Made by a program: the position numbers and the translations under genes. A stretch of DNA of 64,000 bases from Pricia antarctica (GTDB taxonomy: Bacteria; Bacteroidota; Bacteroidia; Flavobacteriales; Flavobacteriaceae), in NCBI GenBank assembly GCA_011050085.1, contig DRGL01000022.1, forward strand, positions 1 through 64,000, read 5' to 3'. Within the stretch, counting starts at the first letter, position 1. Every line of letters starts with the position of its first letter. Positions 35,951 to 43,881 of the stretch are shown here, piece after piece. Under the pieces are notes generated by a model. It made no database searches. It worked only from the letters and a program-made list of their open reading frames with translations, and was not told where the DNA came from.

Positions 35951-36043
35951 AAACAAAGCCGAATAGCTCTAAACACATTTTCACCATCCGTATTTAATCT
36001 GAGTACCCTATGGTATAAAAAATATCTAGTCCAAAGTTACCAT

Positions 36044-36772
36044 ATGAATTGTAAAATATTTCTAGCAATTTTCTTTCTCCTTGTATCAACGATCGGTTAT
36101 TCCCAAATTGATACCGTACATATCAAACCCAAGCGGACCTTACTATATAAAAGCATTTTACCCGCAGGATTGATTGCCTCTGGCATCTTGCTTTCGGACA
36201 GCAAGTTTGAAAAATCCTTGAATCGTGAAACCCGTAATCGCGTGGGTAATAGTTTTAATTATGGTATCGACGAATATACGCGGTTTGCGCCAACAGCTTT
36301 AATGTATATCGGCGATCTTGCAGGGGTAGAGGCTAAAAACCACTGGTTTGACCAAACCAAAAACATGACCCTGTCTATTATAATTACCGATATCATTACC
36401 AACACGATGAAACGGCACATTTACAAAGTCAGACCCGATGGCAGCAATGCTAAATCATTCCCATCAGGTCATTCTTCGCTAACCTTTACATCTGCTGCTG
36501 TGCTATATGAAGAATTCAGCGACACCAGCCCCTTATTGGCCTACAGCGGCTATGGATTTGCTGCGGTTACCGGATCATTCAGGATGCTGAACAACAGACA
36601 CTACCTCTCAGATGTGCTTGCCGGTGCGGGCATAGGTATTTTAGTAGCTAAATTGGTGTACCATTTCGATTATCTTTTTAAATGGAACCCCTTTTTGAAA
36701 TCTAAGGATATGACATTGATTCCTAGGTACGAACACGGAACGGCAGGTATCTACTTTTCAAAAACATTTTAA
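36044..36772 (+). CDS. PAP2 superfamily phosphatase
   Basis: Membrane phosphatase of 242 residues of the phosphatidate phosphatase / undecaprenyl-pyrophosphate phosphatase type 2 group. A signal sequence (1-20, FFLLVSTIGYSQ) precedes a segment anchored by several helices. The three catalytic motifs are visible: KRHIYKVRP (about 127-135), PSGHSS (143-148) and SFRMLNNRHYLSDVLAGAG (about 180-198; His for nucleophilic attack). The substrate is a lipid phosphate in the family, but not determined here. A patatin gene follows on the same strand after 210 bp. Confidence 0.9.
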   Translation: MNCKIFLAIFFLLVSTIGYSQIDTVHIKPKRTLLYKSILPAGLIASGILLSDSKFEKSLNRETRNRVGNSFNYGIDEYTRFAPTALMYIGDLAGVEAKNHWFDQTKNMTLSIIITDIITNTMKRHIYKVRPDGSNAKSFPSGHSSLTFTSAAVLYEEFSDTSPLLAYSGYGFAAVTGSFRMLNNRHYLSDVLAGAGIGILVAKLVYHFDYLFKWNPFLKSKDMTLIPRYEHGTAGIYFSKTF

Positions 36773-36934
36773 CGCTTTCCCATACATTATCAGCAAGCCT
36801 TTCGTCTGAACCTTGTCACTGAACTAATTACACAAATATTCTATATTCCAGTTTCCCTAAAATTGAAATGCAGTGGCCGTTGAATCTTTTCTACCCTAAA
36901 GTTTCGATAAAAGAACTAGCACATCGTAATTGCG

Positions 36935-36942
36935 TACTTTTG
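36935..36942 (+). promoter_or_regulatory. -7 element upstream of the patatin gene
   Basis: TACTTTTG matches TAnnTTTG 41-48 bases before the ATG. No good TTTG at -33. Confidence 0.35.
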
Positions 36943-36982
36943 AAACGTATCATTATTCAAATTTCAACTCGCTTCAATCAAC

Positions 36983-37765
36983 ATGAACGATTTAAAATCA
37001 AAATCTATCGGACTGGTACTTTCTGGAGGAGGCGTACGTGGTATGGCCCACATCGGGTTGATTCAAGCTTTGGAGGAACATGGCATTTCAGCACAGACCG
37101 TTAGCGGAAGTAGTATCGGCGCCCTCGTGGGGGGATTGTATGCCAATGGTAATTCTGTCGAAGATATGCTTTCGCTTTTTACGGAAACCCCTTTATTCCG
37201 CTATAATTTTTTAACCATAGTCAAGCCAGGTTTTATCAATACCGACCGGTATTTTGATGTGTTTAAGGCATATTTTCCTGAGAATTCATTTGAAGCTTTA
37301 GAGCGAAGGCTCACCGTGGTAGCTACGAATTTACAAAAGGGGGAACTCCGCTATTTTTCGGAAGGCGAGTTGATTCCGCCTTTATTGGCATCGGCCGCCT
37401 TGCCCCCTGTTTTTAGCCCTGTTGAACTAGAGGGAGAGCTCTTTGCCGATGGCGGCATCATGAATAACTTTCCCCTAGAACCCATACAGGATAAAGTGGA
37501 TTTTATAATCGGTAGTAACGTTTCAAAAGTCGGAAAACTATATAAAAACGCTTTGAAAAACTCATGGCAAATTACCGGTAGGGTAACCAGTTTAATGATT
37601 TATGCCATAAACCGGAGTAAATTAGAATCTTGCGATTTGCTATTGGAATTTCCTGCTCTTGAAAAGATAGGAGTCTTGGATCGAAAAGGAATTGAAAAAG
37701 CCTATCTAATAGGATATGAATATACAAGTCGAGTTTTGGACAAAATGGGGATGAAAGAAAATTAG
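36983..37765 (+). CDS. Patatin-like phospholipase
   Basis: Serine lipid acyl hydrolase of 260 residues of the RssA type. The oxyanion loop GGGVRG (15-20), nucleophile elbow GSSIG with Ser44, and the dyad aspartate in FADGGIMNNFP (near 153) are all present. No signal peptide, so cytoplasmic or membrane-associated. Starts at ATG 36983 and ends 6 bases before the convergent gene on the minus strand. The natural substrate is unknown. Confidence 0.9.
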   Translation: MNDLKSKSIGLVLSGGGVRGMAHIGLIQALEEHGISAQTVSGSSIGALVGGLYANGNSVEDMLSLFTETPLFRYNFLTIVKPGFINTDRYFDVFKAYFPENSFEALERRLTVVATNLQKGELRYFSEGELIPPLLASAALPPVFSPVELEGELFADGGIMNNFPLEPIQDKVDFIIGSNVSKVGKLYKNALKNSWQITGRVTSLMIYAINRSKLESCDLLLEFPALEKIGVLDRKGIEKAYLIGYEYTSRVLDKMGMKEN

Positions 37766-37771
37766 TCTACC

Positions 37772-38575
37772 TTAAAATAAAACTTCGTTGTTCAACCATT
37801 TCCGTATGAGTTTCTCATTATGTGAGATATCCACCAAGTGAAATTTAGTAAAGTTTTTGAATACCCGTGCCGTAGCCAAGGGTTCAATGCATACAGATAT
37901 CGGAGATAAATAATTAGAGTGCACTAAGTACAACGTGTTATTTTGCTTCATTAAAAAACCAACATGACCGGTATCGAATCCGATGAAGTAAATACCTTCT
38001 TGTACAAACTTGTTGATGGCTACAAGTGCCTGGTTTGAATCATTATCTGAAATAGTTTTTATTTCCGTACCGCAGCTAATTGCTTTAGCCTCATCGATGG
38101 GAGACTTTTGTGCTAATGTAAAGCGGTTTAATTTTAGACCCATATCTTTCAGCGTAGTAGAGACAAAGTAACCACAAGCAATTTTTCCTTTTCTTGGCGT
38201 CGAAGTATGTCCCCCAAAACTCCAGGGAGTACCGTACCAATACGGAATAAGTTGGTGCATCAATTGGTCACTGAAGGTGCGCTTTACACTATCGATATCG
38301 ATTCGGTTATCGTTAAGGTCATTGCGCAGTCGTCCTCTTAATAAGTCGATTTGTTTTTTGGTTACCGTATAAGATAAAGTGTCGGATTGATTATCGACCT
38401 TATTTTTTTTTATCTGGCTCTCCGATGTCTTCCGTAAATAAGTAATGGAAGATTCCGTGCTATCATCGCGCTCTTGTGATTTTGAATCGACTTGTTCCAG
38501 AGCTGTATTCTGTAAACCACTCCATAAAAGTAAAAAGCTTAAAAAAAGCATGACCGATAGTTTAAGTAATCGCAT
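37772..38575 (-). CDS. Exported NlpC/P60-like protein
   Basis: Protein of 267 residues with an N-terminal hydrophobic segment (MLFLSFLLLWSG, 9-20). The second half resembles an NlpC/P60 cysteine hydrolase: YWYGTPWSFGGHTSTP (112-127), then a catalytic-type Cys134 in KIACGYFVSTTLKDMG, His204 in FDTGHVGF, and a third candidate His219 in LVHSNY. The order Cys-His-His and the GTPW..GG lead-in match the family. Such enzymes cut peptidoglycan stem peptides or related amides. The spacing and the DNA-neighbour context do not define the substrate. A Ser/Asp/Lys-rich linker (30-75) separates the anchor from the domain. Confidence 0.65.
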   Translation of the reverse strand: MRLLKLSVMLFLSFLLLWSGLQNTALEQVDSKSQERDDSTESSITYLRKTSESQIKKNKVDNQSDTLSYTVTKKQIDLLRGRLRNDLNDNRIDIDSVKRTFSDQLMHQLIPYWYGTPWSFGGHTSTPRKGKIACGYFVSTTLKDMGLKLNRFTLAQKSPIDEAKAISCGTEIKTISDNDSNQALVAINKFVQEGIYFIGFDTGHVGFLMKQNNTLYLVHSNYLSPISVCIEPLATARVFKNFTKFHLVDISHNEKLIRKWLNNEVLF

Positions 38576-38704
38576 TATTCATAAGTTATAAATTTAAAGT
38601 TAAGACCAAAAGTATCTTAATACCAAAGCGACGTATTGAACTAACGAAAAAAGAGCTTTCAAATTGGATGCCATCCGAAAAAATTCAAAGCCAACTAAAG
38701 GAGT

Positions 38705-39541
38705 CTAAACCTTAAGATTAACTCCCCACCATATCTCATAATCTCTAGGAACCAGTGCCCGATAGCTTTGGTAGCCTTGATCGGCTATTCTCATCCCTTC
38801 AATTACTCCTTTTCTATTTCGTTCATACCTCAAAAAGATGAAAGAATGTCCGTAAGGATCGAAATCCAATACTTCGACCCCTCTGCGCACTTTTTCATAG
38901 TCTTCTTTTAATCTCCATACCTGTACAAGCGCACCAGGTCGAAGTCGTCCGTTCCATATGCCTTCTGTATCTATTATTTCGCCAAGGCCCCCGATTGCGA
39001 GAGCACCTGCATTTCCCTTAGCCCTATATCTACGGGGTAGGTTACGCCATTCAGGCTCATTTTTTGTGGCCGTAATATATAAGTTATCAAATACCTGATT
39101 CGGAGTCAGTTGTTTGGTAGCGATAGTATTGGGCAAGTCTTCGTAAAAAGGATTGCCATAGACCTCTTCATAGGCTTTTCTAAATCGATCCTTACTAACG
39201 ACAAGACAGTGTCCGCCGGGAGTTTTGTTGCTACTCCCATAATAATTTTCAACAATTTTTTGGGCAACTGGGTATTCGGGTTGTAGGTATAGGGTTTTTC
39301 TGGGCAAGGCAAAGTTGGAGGCGTCCGTCGGTATTGATTTAATAGGTGCCAAAACTAAATTAAGTATTACTTTTTTTAACGCCGCTGAATCCTTCTTGAC
39401 CTGATAGCATTTCGAATAGTCATAATTAGCCAAATTAGCTTCCTCACTGTCTCTCGGAAAATCAACTCCATAAAATAATAAGGGGCAAATCAAAAAATAG
39501 ATTAGCCAAAGGCCAGTTCTCATAGTTAATTTTAATAGCAT
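38705..39541 (-). CDS. Exported protein of unknown function
   Basis: Protein of 278 residues with an N-terminal hydrophobic signal or anchor (GLWLIYFLICPLLFYGV, 10-26). It has no family that I recognise. Motif-like blocks are IGGLGEIIDTEGIWNGRLRP followed by GALVQVW, then FDPYGHSFIFLRY and GMRIADQGYQSY, which resemble the middle strands of papain-like amidases, but no clear catalytic Cys occupies the right place. It shares strand, export signal and an amidase-like look with the NlpC-like gene 129 bp downstream, so they may be related in function. The ATG at 39541 was chosen; MRTG at 39523 is also possible. Confidence 0.55.
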   Translation of the reverse strand: MLLKLTMRTGLWLIYFLICPLLFYGVDFPRDSEEANLANYDYSKCYQVKKDSAALKKVILNLVLAPIKSIPTDASNFALPRKTLYLQPEYPVAQKIVENYYGSSNKTPGGHCLVVSKDRFRKAYEEVYGNPFYEDLPNTIATKQLTPNQVFDNLYITATKNEPEWRNLPRRYRAKGNAGALAIGGLGEIIDTEGIWNGRLRPGALVQVWRLKEDYEKVRRGVEVLDFDPYGHSFIFLRYERNRKGVIEGMRIADQGYQSYRALVPRDYEIWWGVNLKV

Positions 39542-39995
39542 TTTAGGAAATCATAATTGTAATAAATAGAATATTTAAATCGCCCCAACTGTTACAATCT
39601 TTGTGCCGTATCCTATCAGTGAACTTTTAGAAAAAAACCCTATAGGTTTTACAACGTACCGACAACGAACTGTCTAGAGCTGAACAAATTTAAATCACAT
39701 TATGAAATACATGTAAAAAGAAAGAAATGAAGTTTAGCTCCAGGACGCTTTTTTCAATTCCATAGAAAACCTTCAATCGTTTACACCAAATGAGGCAATT
39801 ATAACCAGACCTTCAATAAATAGGTTTAAATCTGAGCCAACTACTACTTGCGAGTTTAATTATAAAAGTAAGAAGACATTGTCCTTTGAAATTCGATAAC
39901 CCAACCAAAATTTAAAAAACACTTATAATAAATCAAAAAGGCATGTTTAATATTAAGATGTGAGATTTTATAACGCCATTTGTAACTTGAACTTA
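39542..39995. other. 454-bp gap, no feature recognised
   Basis: AT-rich sequence upstream of the previous gene and downstream of the oxidoreductase gene, both on the minus strand. It contains one small inverted repeat AAAACC/GGTTTT (39644-39661) without a T-run. I found no credible ORF in six frames and no promoter box close to 39541. Confidence 0.4.
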
Positions 39996-41045
39996 TCAAA
40001 CATCATCATAATCTACTTTAAGGGTCGGCGTAAGTGGATGCGCCTGACAGGTAAGAATAAATCCTTCTTCAATTTCACCGTCGGTTAAAATCTGATTTTT
40101 CGCCATTTCGGCTTTTCCTTCCGTGACACGGGCGATACAGGTACTACATACACCCCCTTGACAAGAATAGGGCGCATCAATGTTTTGCTTGAGCACCGCG
40201 TCTAAAACGACCTCTTTTCTATCCATAGAAAAATTAAACACCTCATCATCTACAGTAACTGTCACTTGAGTTTGCCCTTCCGCGGTTACGGGGCGTTCGT
40301 CTAAAATCTCCGTACTTGTAAAAAGCTCGAAATGGATCTTATCCTTTGGAACGTCATTATCTTTCAACGTATCTGAAACCAAATCAATCATCGCCTCAGG
40401 ACCACATAGGTAGTAGGCATCAAAGTCGATATCTTTATGTTTATTCTTTACGGCATAGTTCACCATAGCGGTGTCGACGCGACCGAAACGCGAATCATCT
40501 TCTTGGGTCTGGCTGGTTACAAAATGTACAAAGAACCTGTCGGAATGGTCGAGCTCCAGTTTTACCAAATCGGTATAGAACATCGTCTCCTTTGCTGACT
40601 TGTTACCATAAACAAGAACGAATTTACTTTTAGGATGGCTTTTCAACACGGCCTTGGCAATACTCATAATGGGAGTGATTCCGCTTCCCGCAGCAAAGGC
40701 TGCAATGTTCTTAGGTTTTCCAGTAGATTGAAAAGTAAACCGGCCCTCAGGAGGCATAACTTCCAAAGTGTCGCCTGCCGCTAAATGCGTGTGTGCAAAA
40801 TCGGAAAATCCGCCTTTATCCACCTTTTTTACCCCAATGGTAAAACAATCACTTTTCGGAGAGGAGCAAATGGAGTAGGCTCTACGCAGTTCCTTACCTT
40901 TAATTTCGGTTTTAATCGTGATATACTGGCCGGGAACGAAGTCATAGGTTTGAATCAGTTCTTTGGGAATATTAAACGTAATCGCCACAGAACTTGGCGT
41001 TAATGTTTTGATGTGTTTTACAGTAAGGGGATGAAAATCTGCCAT
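39996..41045 (-). CDS. Ferredoxin-NADP reductase / PaaE-like oxidoreductase
   Basis: Three-domain electron-transfer protein of 349 residues: FAD domain with RRAYSICSS (about 54-62), NADPH domain with AAGSGITPIMS (about 113-123) and YYLCGPEAMI, and a plant-type 2Fe-2S domain with CQGGVCSTC and a fourth Cys in ILTCQAHP near the C-terminus. This fits the reductase partner of phenylacetyl-CoA epoxidase (PaaE) and similar proteins. The other paa genes are absent here, so a more general role is possible. Start at ATG 41045 (MADFHPLTV) matches the family better than an upstream ATG at 41060. Confidence 0.9.
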   Translation of the reverse strand: MADFHPLTVKHIKTLTPSSVAITFNIPKELIQTYDFVPGQYITIKTEIKGKELRRAYSICSSPKSDCFTIGVKKVDKGGFSDFAHTHLAAGDTLEVMPPEGRFTFQSTGKPKNIAAFAAGSGITPIMSIAKAVLKSHPKSKFVLVYGNKSAKETMFYTDLVKLELDHSDRFFVHFVTSQTQEDDSRFGRVDTAMVNYAVKNKHKDIDFDAYYLCGPEAMIDLVSDTLKDNDVPKDKIHFELFTSTEILDERPVTAEGQTQVTVTVDDEVFNFSMDRKEVVLDAVLKQNIDAPYSCQGGVCSTCIARVTEGKAEMAKNQILTDGEIEEGFILTCQAHPLTPTLKVDYDDV

Positions 41046-41115
41046 ATTATTTATAGTCATGAAGTGAAAAGGCAATACTGCGGCTAGCAACTATTTACCG
41101 TGCATTTAAGGATTG

Positions 41116-41123
41116 CAAAAATA
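41116..41123 (-). promoter_or_regulatory. -7 element of the PaaE-like gene
   Basis: The minus strand reads TATTTTTG, matching TAnnTTTG, 71-78 bases upstream of the ATG at 41045. The -33 region has only GTTT. Confidence 0.4.
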
Positions 41124-41229
41124 AGGATTGGAAAATCGAATTAAAACGGAAAAAGTAAAAAACATAACTTGCGCTTGTAACTATTATTAGTATTATACTA
41201 CATATCCACCAAACAAAGCTTTAGATAAC

Positions 41230-42702
41230 ATGCTCAAACACTTTCTCAAACTCCAATGGAAGTCTTTCATTAGGGCGGCCTCTTTCAAGACCAACTTGAT
41301 TTTTAAGATTTTCATGGGGTTTATGGCCCTGTATTTTATTGTGATGTTTTTGGCAATGGGGGTCGGGACGTTCTTTATCATTCAAGACCGTCAATGGGGT
41401 GACCCGCTTCGGGTCGTGAACCAATTTATGATTTACTATTTGGCGGCCGACCTGGCGTTCCGCTATGCGGTTCAGAAAATGCCTATTACCAATATCAAAC
41501 CTCTGCTCTATTTACCCTTCAAAAAAGCCCAAGTTGTACGATATTCCCTAGGTAAGACCGTGGTTTCCTTTTTTAATTTGGCCCACGCCTTTTTCTTCAT
41601 ACCGTTTTCCATAGTTCTTTTACTGGAAGGCTATTCCCCTATTGGTGTCATCGGCTGGCATCTGGGTATAATGGCGCTTTTTTATTGCAACAACTTTCTG
41701 AATATTCTTCTAAACAATACTGATAGCGTTCTCATTCCCTTAGCCATAATCTTTGCCGGTTTGGGAATCTCTCAATACTACGGGTTTTTTGATATCACCT
41801 TATATACTACCCCTATCTTTGATGCCTTTTATGATTTGCCTTGGATGGCTATTATTCCATGGGTACTTCTCGTAAGTTTATATGCCGCGGCATTCAGTTA
41901 TTTCAAAAAATATATGTTTTTGGATGCCGGCCTTGCCCAAAAACATGCTATCGCGAAGACCGAAGATTACACTTGGTTAGACCGTTTTGGAAATCTCGGT
42001 ATCTTCCTAAAAAACGACATCAAGCTTATAAGGCGAAACAAACGCTCAAAAACGACCGTATTGACCAGTATTTTCTTTCTTTTTTATGGACTTTTATTTT
42101 TTACTGGAGCCGTTGAATCCTATGACGGTCCGGTTTGGAAAATTTTCGCGGGAATTTTTATTTCCGGAGGTTTCCTTTTTACGTTCGGTCAGTTCGTGCC
42201 CAGTTGGGATAGTTCGTATTATCCGCTAATGATGAGCCAGAATATTAAGTATAAGGATTATTTGAATTCTAAATGGTACTTGATAATTATAGCTACCTTG
42301 ATTAGCACAATACTGGCATCACCTTATTTGTACTTCGGATGGGATGCCTATCTAGCGGTCTTGGTTGGCGCAGTATACAATATGGGCGTAAACTCGTATT
42401 TAGTACTTTGGGGCGGAGCTTACATCAAAACACCAATTGACCTTACATCCAACAAAAAAGCCTTCGGAGACAAACAGTCTTTCAACCTAAAGACAATGCT
42501 AATGACCATACCGAAATTGCTTTTGCCATTGGCTATTTATAGCTTGGGACATTATCTAATAAATCCGACCGCGGGATATATTTTAGTGGCCTTGACAGGG
42601 GTTGCGGGTTTCGCCTTTAAGAACATTGTATTTAAACAAATAGAAAAAGTCTATAAAAAAGAGAAGTACAAGACGTTATTAGCGTATAAGCAGACCTCTT
42701 AA
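41230..42702 (+). CDS. DUF5687 family membrane protein (ABC permease-like)
   Basis: Membrane protein of 490 residues with about ten hydrophobic segments (e.g. IFMGFMALYFIVMFLAMGVGTFFI at residues 19-42) and basic loops. DUF5687 proteins of Bacteroidota stand next to a lone ABC ATPase, as here (50 bp away), and are taken to be the membrane half of an exporter-type ABC transporter. Substrate unknown. Start ATG 41230. Confidence 0.85.
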   Translation: MLKHFLKLQWKSFIRAASFKTNLIFKIFMGFMALYFIVMFLAMGVGTFFIIQDRQWGDPLRVVNQFMIYYLAADLAFRYAVQKMPITNIKPLLYLPFKKAQVVRYSLGKTVVSFFNLAHAFFFIPFSIVLLLEGYSPIGVIGWHLGIMALFYCNNFLNILLNNTDSVLIPLAIIFAGLGISQYYGFFDITLYTTPIFDAFYDLPWMAIIPWVLLVSLYAAAFSYFKKYMFLDAGLAQKHAIAKTEDYTWLDRFGNLGIFLKNDIKLIRRNKRSKTTVLTSIFFLFYGLLFFTGAVESYDGPVWKIFAGIFISGGFLFTFGQFVPSWDSSYYPLMMSQNIKYKDYLNSKWYLIIIATLISTILASPYLYFGWDAYLAVLVGAVYNMGVNSYLVLWGGAYIKTPIDLTSNKKAFGDKQSFNLKTMLMTIPKLLLPLAIYSLGHYLINPTAGYILVALTGVAGFAFKNIVFKQIEKVYKKEKYKTLLAYKQTS

Positions 42703-42752
42703 TATTCGATAAATGGGGTCTCTTTTACGTGAGATTACTAAATGAGCGACAT

Positions 42753-43502
42753 ATGATTACGACACAAAACCTTACCAAAAAATACGGTGATCAAACCGTT
42801 CTACGTATAGAAAGTCTAGAAATACCCAAAGGTCAAAGTTTTGGATTGGTAGGTAATAATGGTGCAGGAAAAACTACTTTTTTTAGCCTTTTGCTAGACC
42901 TCATCCAGCCTACAACTGGTCATATCATCAACAATGAGGTTCAGGTAAATCAAAGTGAGGCGTGGAAACCCTTTACATCAGCCTTTATCGATGAGACCTT
43001 TCTAATCGGATATCTGACACCGGAGGAATACTTTTACTTTATAGGCGAATTGCGCGGGCAAAACAAGGCCGACGTCAATACCCTACTGTCCAATTTTCAG
43101 GATTTCTTCCACGATGAAATTTTGGGACAAAAAAAATATCTGCGTGACTTATCTAAAGGCAACCAGAAGAAAGCAGGAATTGTAGCCTCTTTTATCGGTA
43201 ATCCTGAAGTGGTAATTCTTGACGAGCCTTTTGCCAATCTTGACCCTACCACTCAAATACGTTTAAAAGATATTATTAGAGATTTGGCTGCTAAGCAAGG
43301 GGTTACCATTTTGGTGTCGAGCCACGATTTAATTCATGTCACAGAGGTATGCGAACGTATCGTAGTTTTGAACAAAGGCGAAATCGTCAAGGATATCGAA
43401 ACTTCGGCGGAGACCCTCAAACAGTTAGAGCTATTCTTTAGTGGAAATGAGCCGCCCGTAGTTAACGATGATGCGGAATTAGGGGAAGGTTTACCCTCAT
43501 AG
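42753..43502 (+). CDS. ABC transporter ATP-binding protein
   Basis: ATPase of 249 residues that pairs with the DUF5687 protein. Walker A is GNNGAGKTT (34-42), the signature reads LSKGNQKKAGI, Walker B VVILDEPFANLDP, and the switch His is in LVSSHDL. Starts at ATG 42753 (MITTQNLTKKYG); a GTG 24 bases earlier adds eight residues without support. The SKGNQKK signature is of the type found in Bcr/Nat-like exporters. Confidence 0.92.
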   Translation: MITTQNLTKKYGDQTVLRIESLEIPKGQSFGLVGNNGAGKTTFFSLLLDLIQPTTGHIINNEVQVNQSEAWKPFTSAFIDETFLIGYLTPEEYFYFIGELRGQNKADVNTLLSNFQDFFHDEILGQKKYLRDLSKGNQKKAGIVASFIGNPEVVILDEPFANLDPTTQIRLKDIIRDLAAKQGVTILVSSHDLIHVTEVCERIVVLNKGEIVKDIETSAETLKQLELFFSGNEPPVVNDDAELGEGLPS

Positions 43503-43881
43503 TCTAGGTTTCCGCGAAAATTTTTAAAATTTCAGAACCGACTGCCTGGTCTGTTTAGGCCTATAGCAATTATAACAGCTTCAAAATTTAGTACGATGAA
43601 AAGTTGATAATCGTCCATCAATTTCTTAAAATCAGCATGAGTTGGTCGCGGAAAAGTAATTACAGACTATGCGGTCGGTTGCAATTGATTCTTGAAAGCC
43701 TTGGCTACCCATTCACTTGTTATTGGAGGATGGTTTAATTGAGCATTGCTATATGCTCTATTCTTGTTTTCTTCGGTTACTAGCCTTCATTGTTAGCGAC
43801 CCTATCCTACAAACTTTTCTCGACGAACAACATAATAATACGGCAGTTTTGCAGTTTAGGTAGATAGGTACTTTAACAATC
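43503..43881. other. 379-bp gap before sprE
   Basis: No credible ORF, terminator or consensus promoter was seen. The sequence just before sprE has no TAnnTTTG box. Confidence 0.4.
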
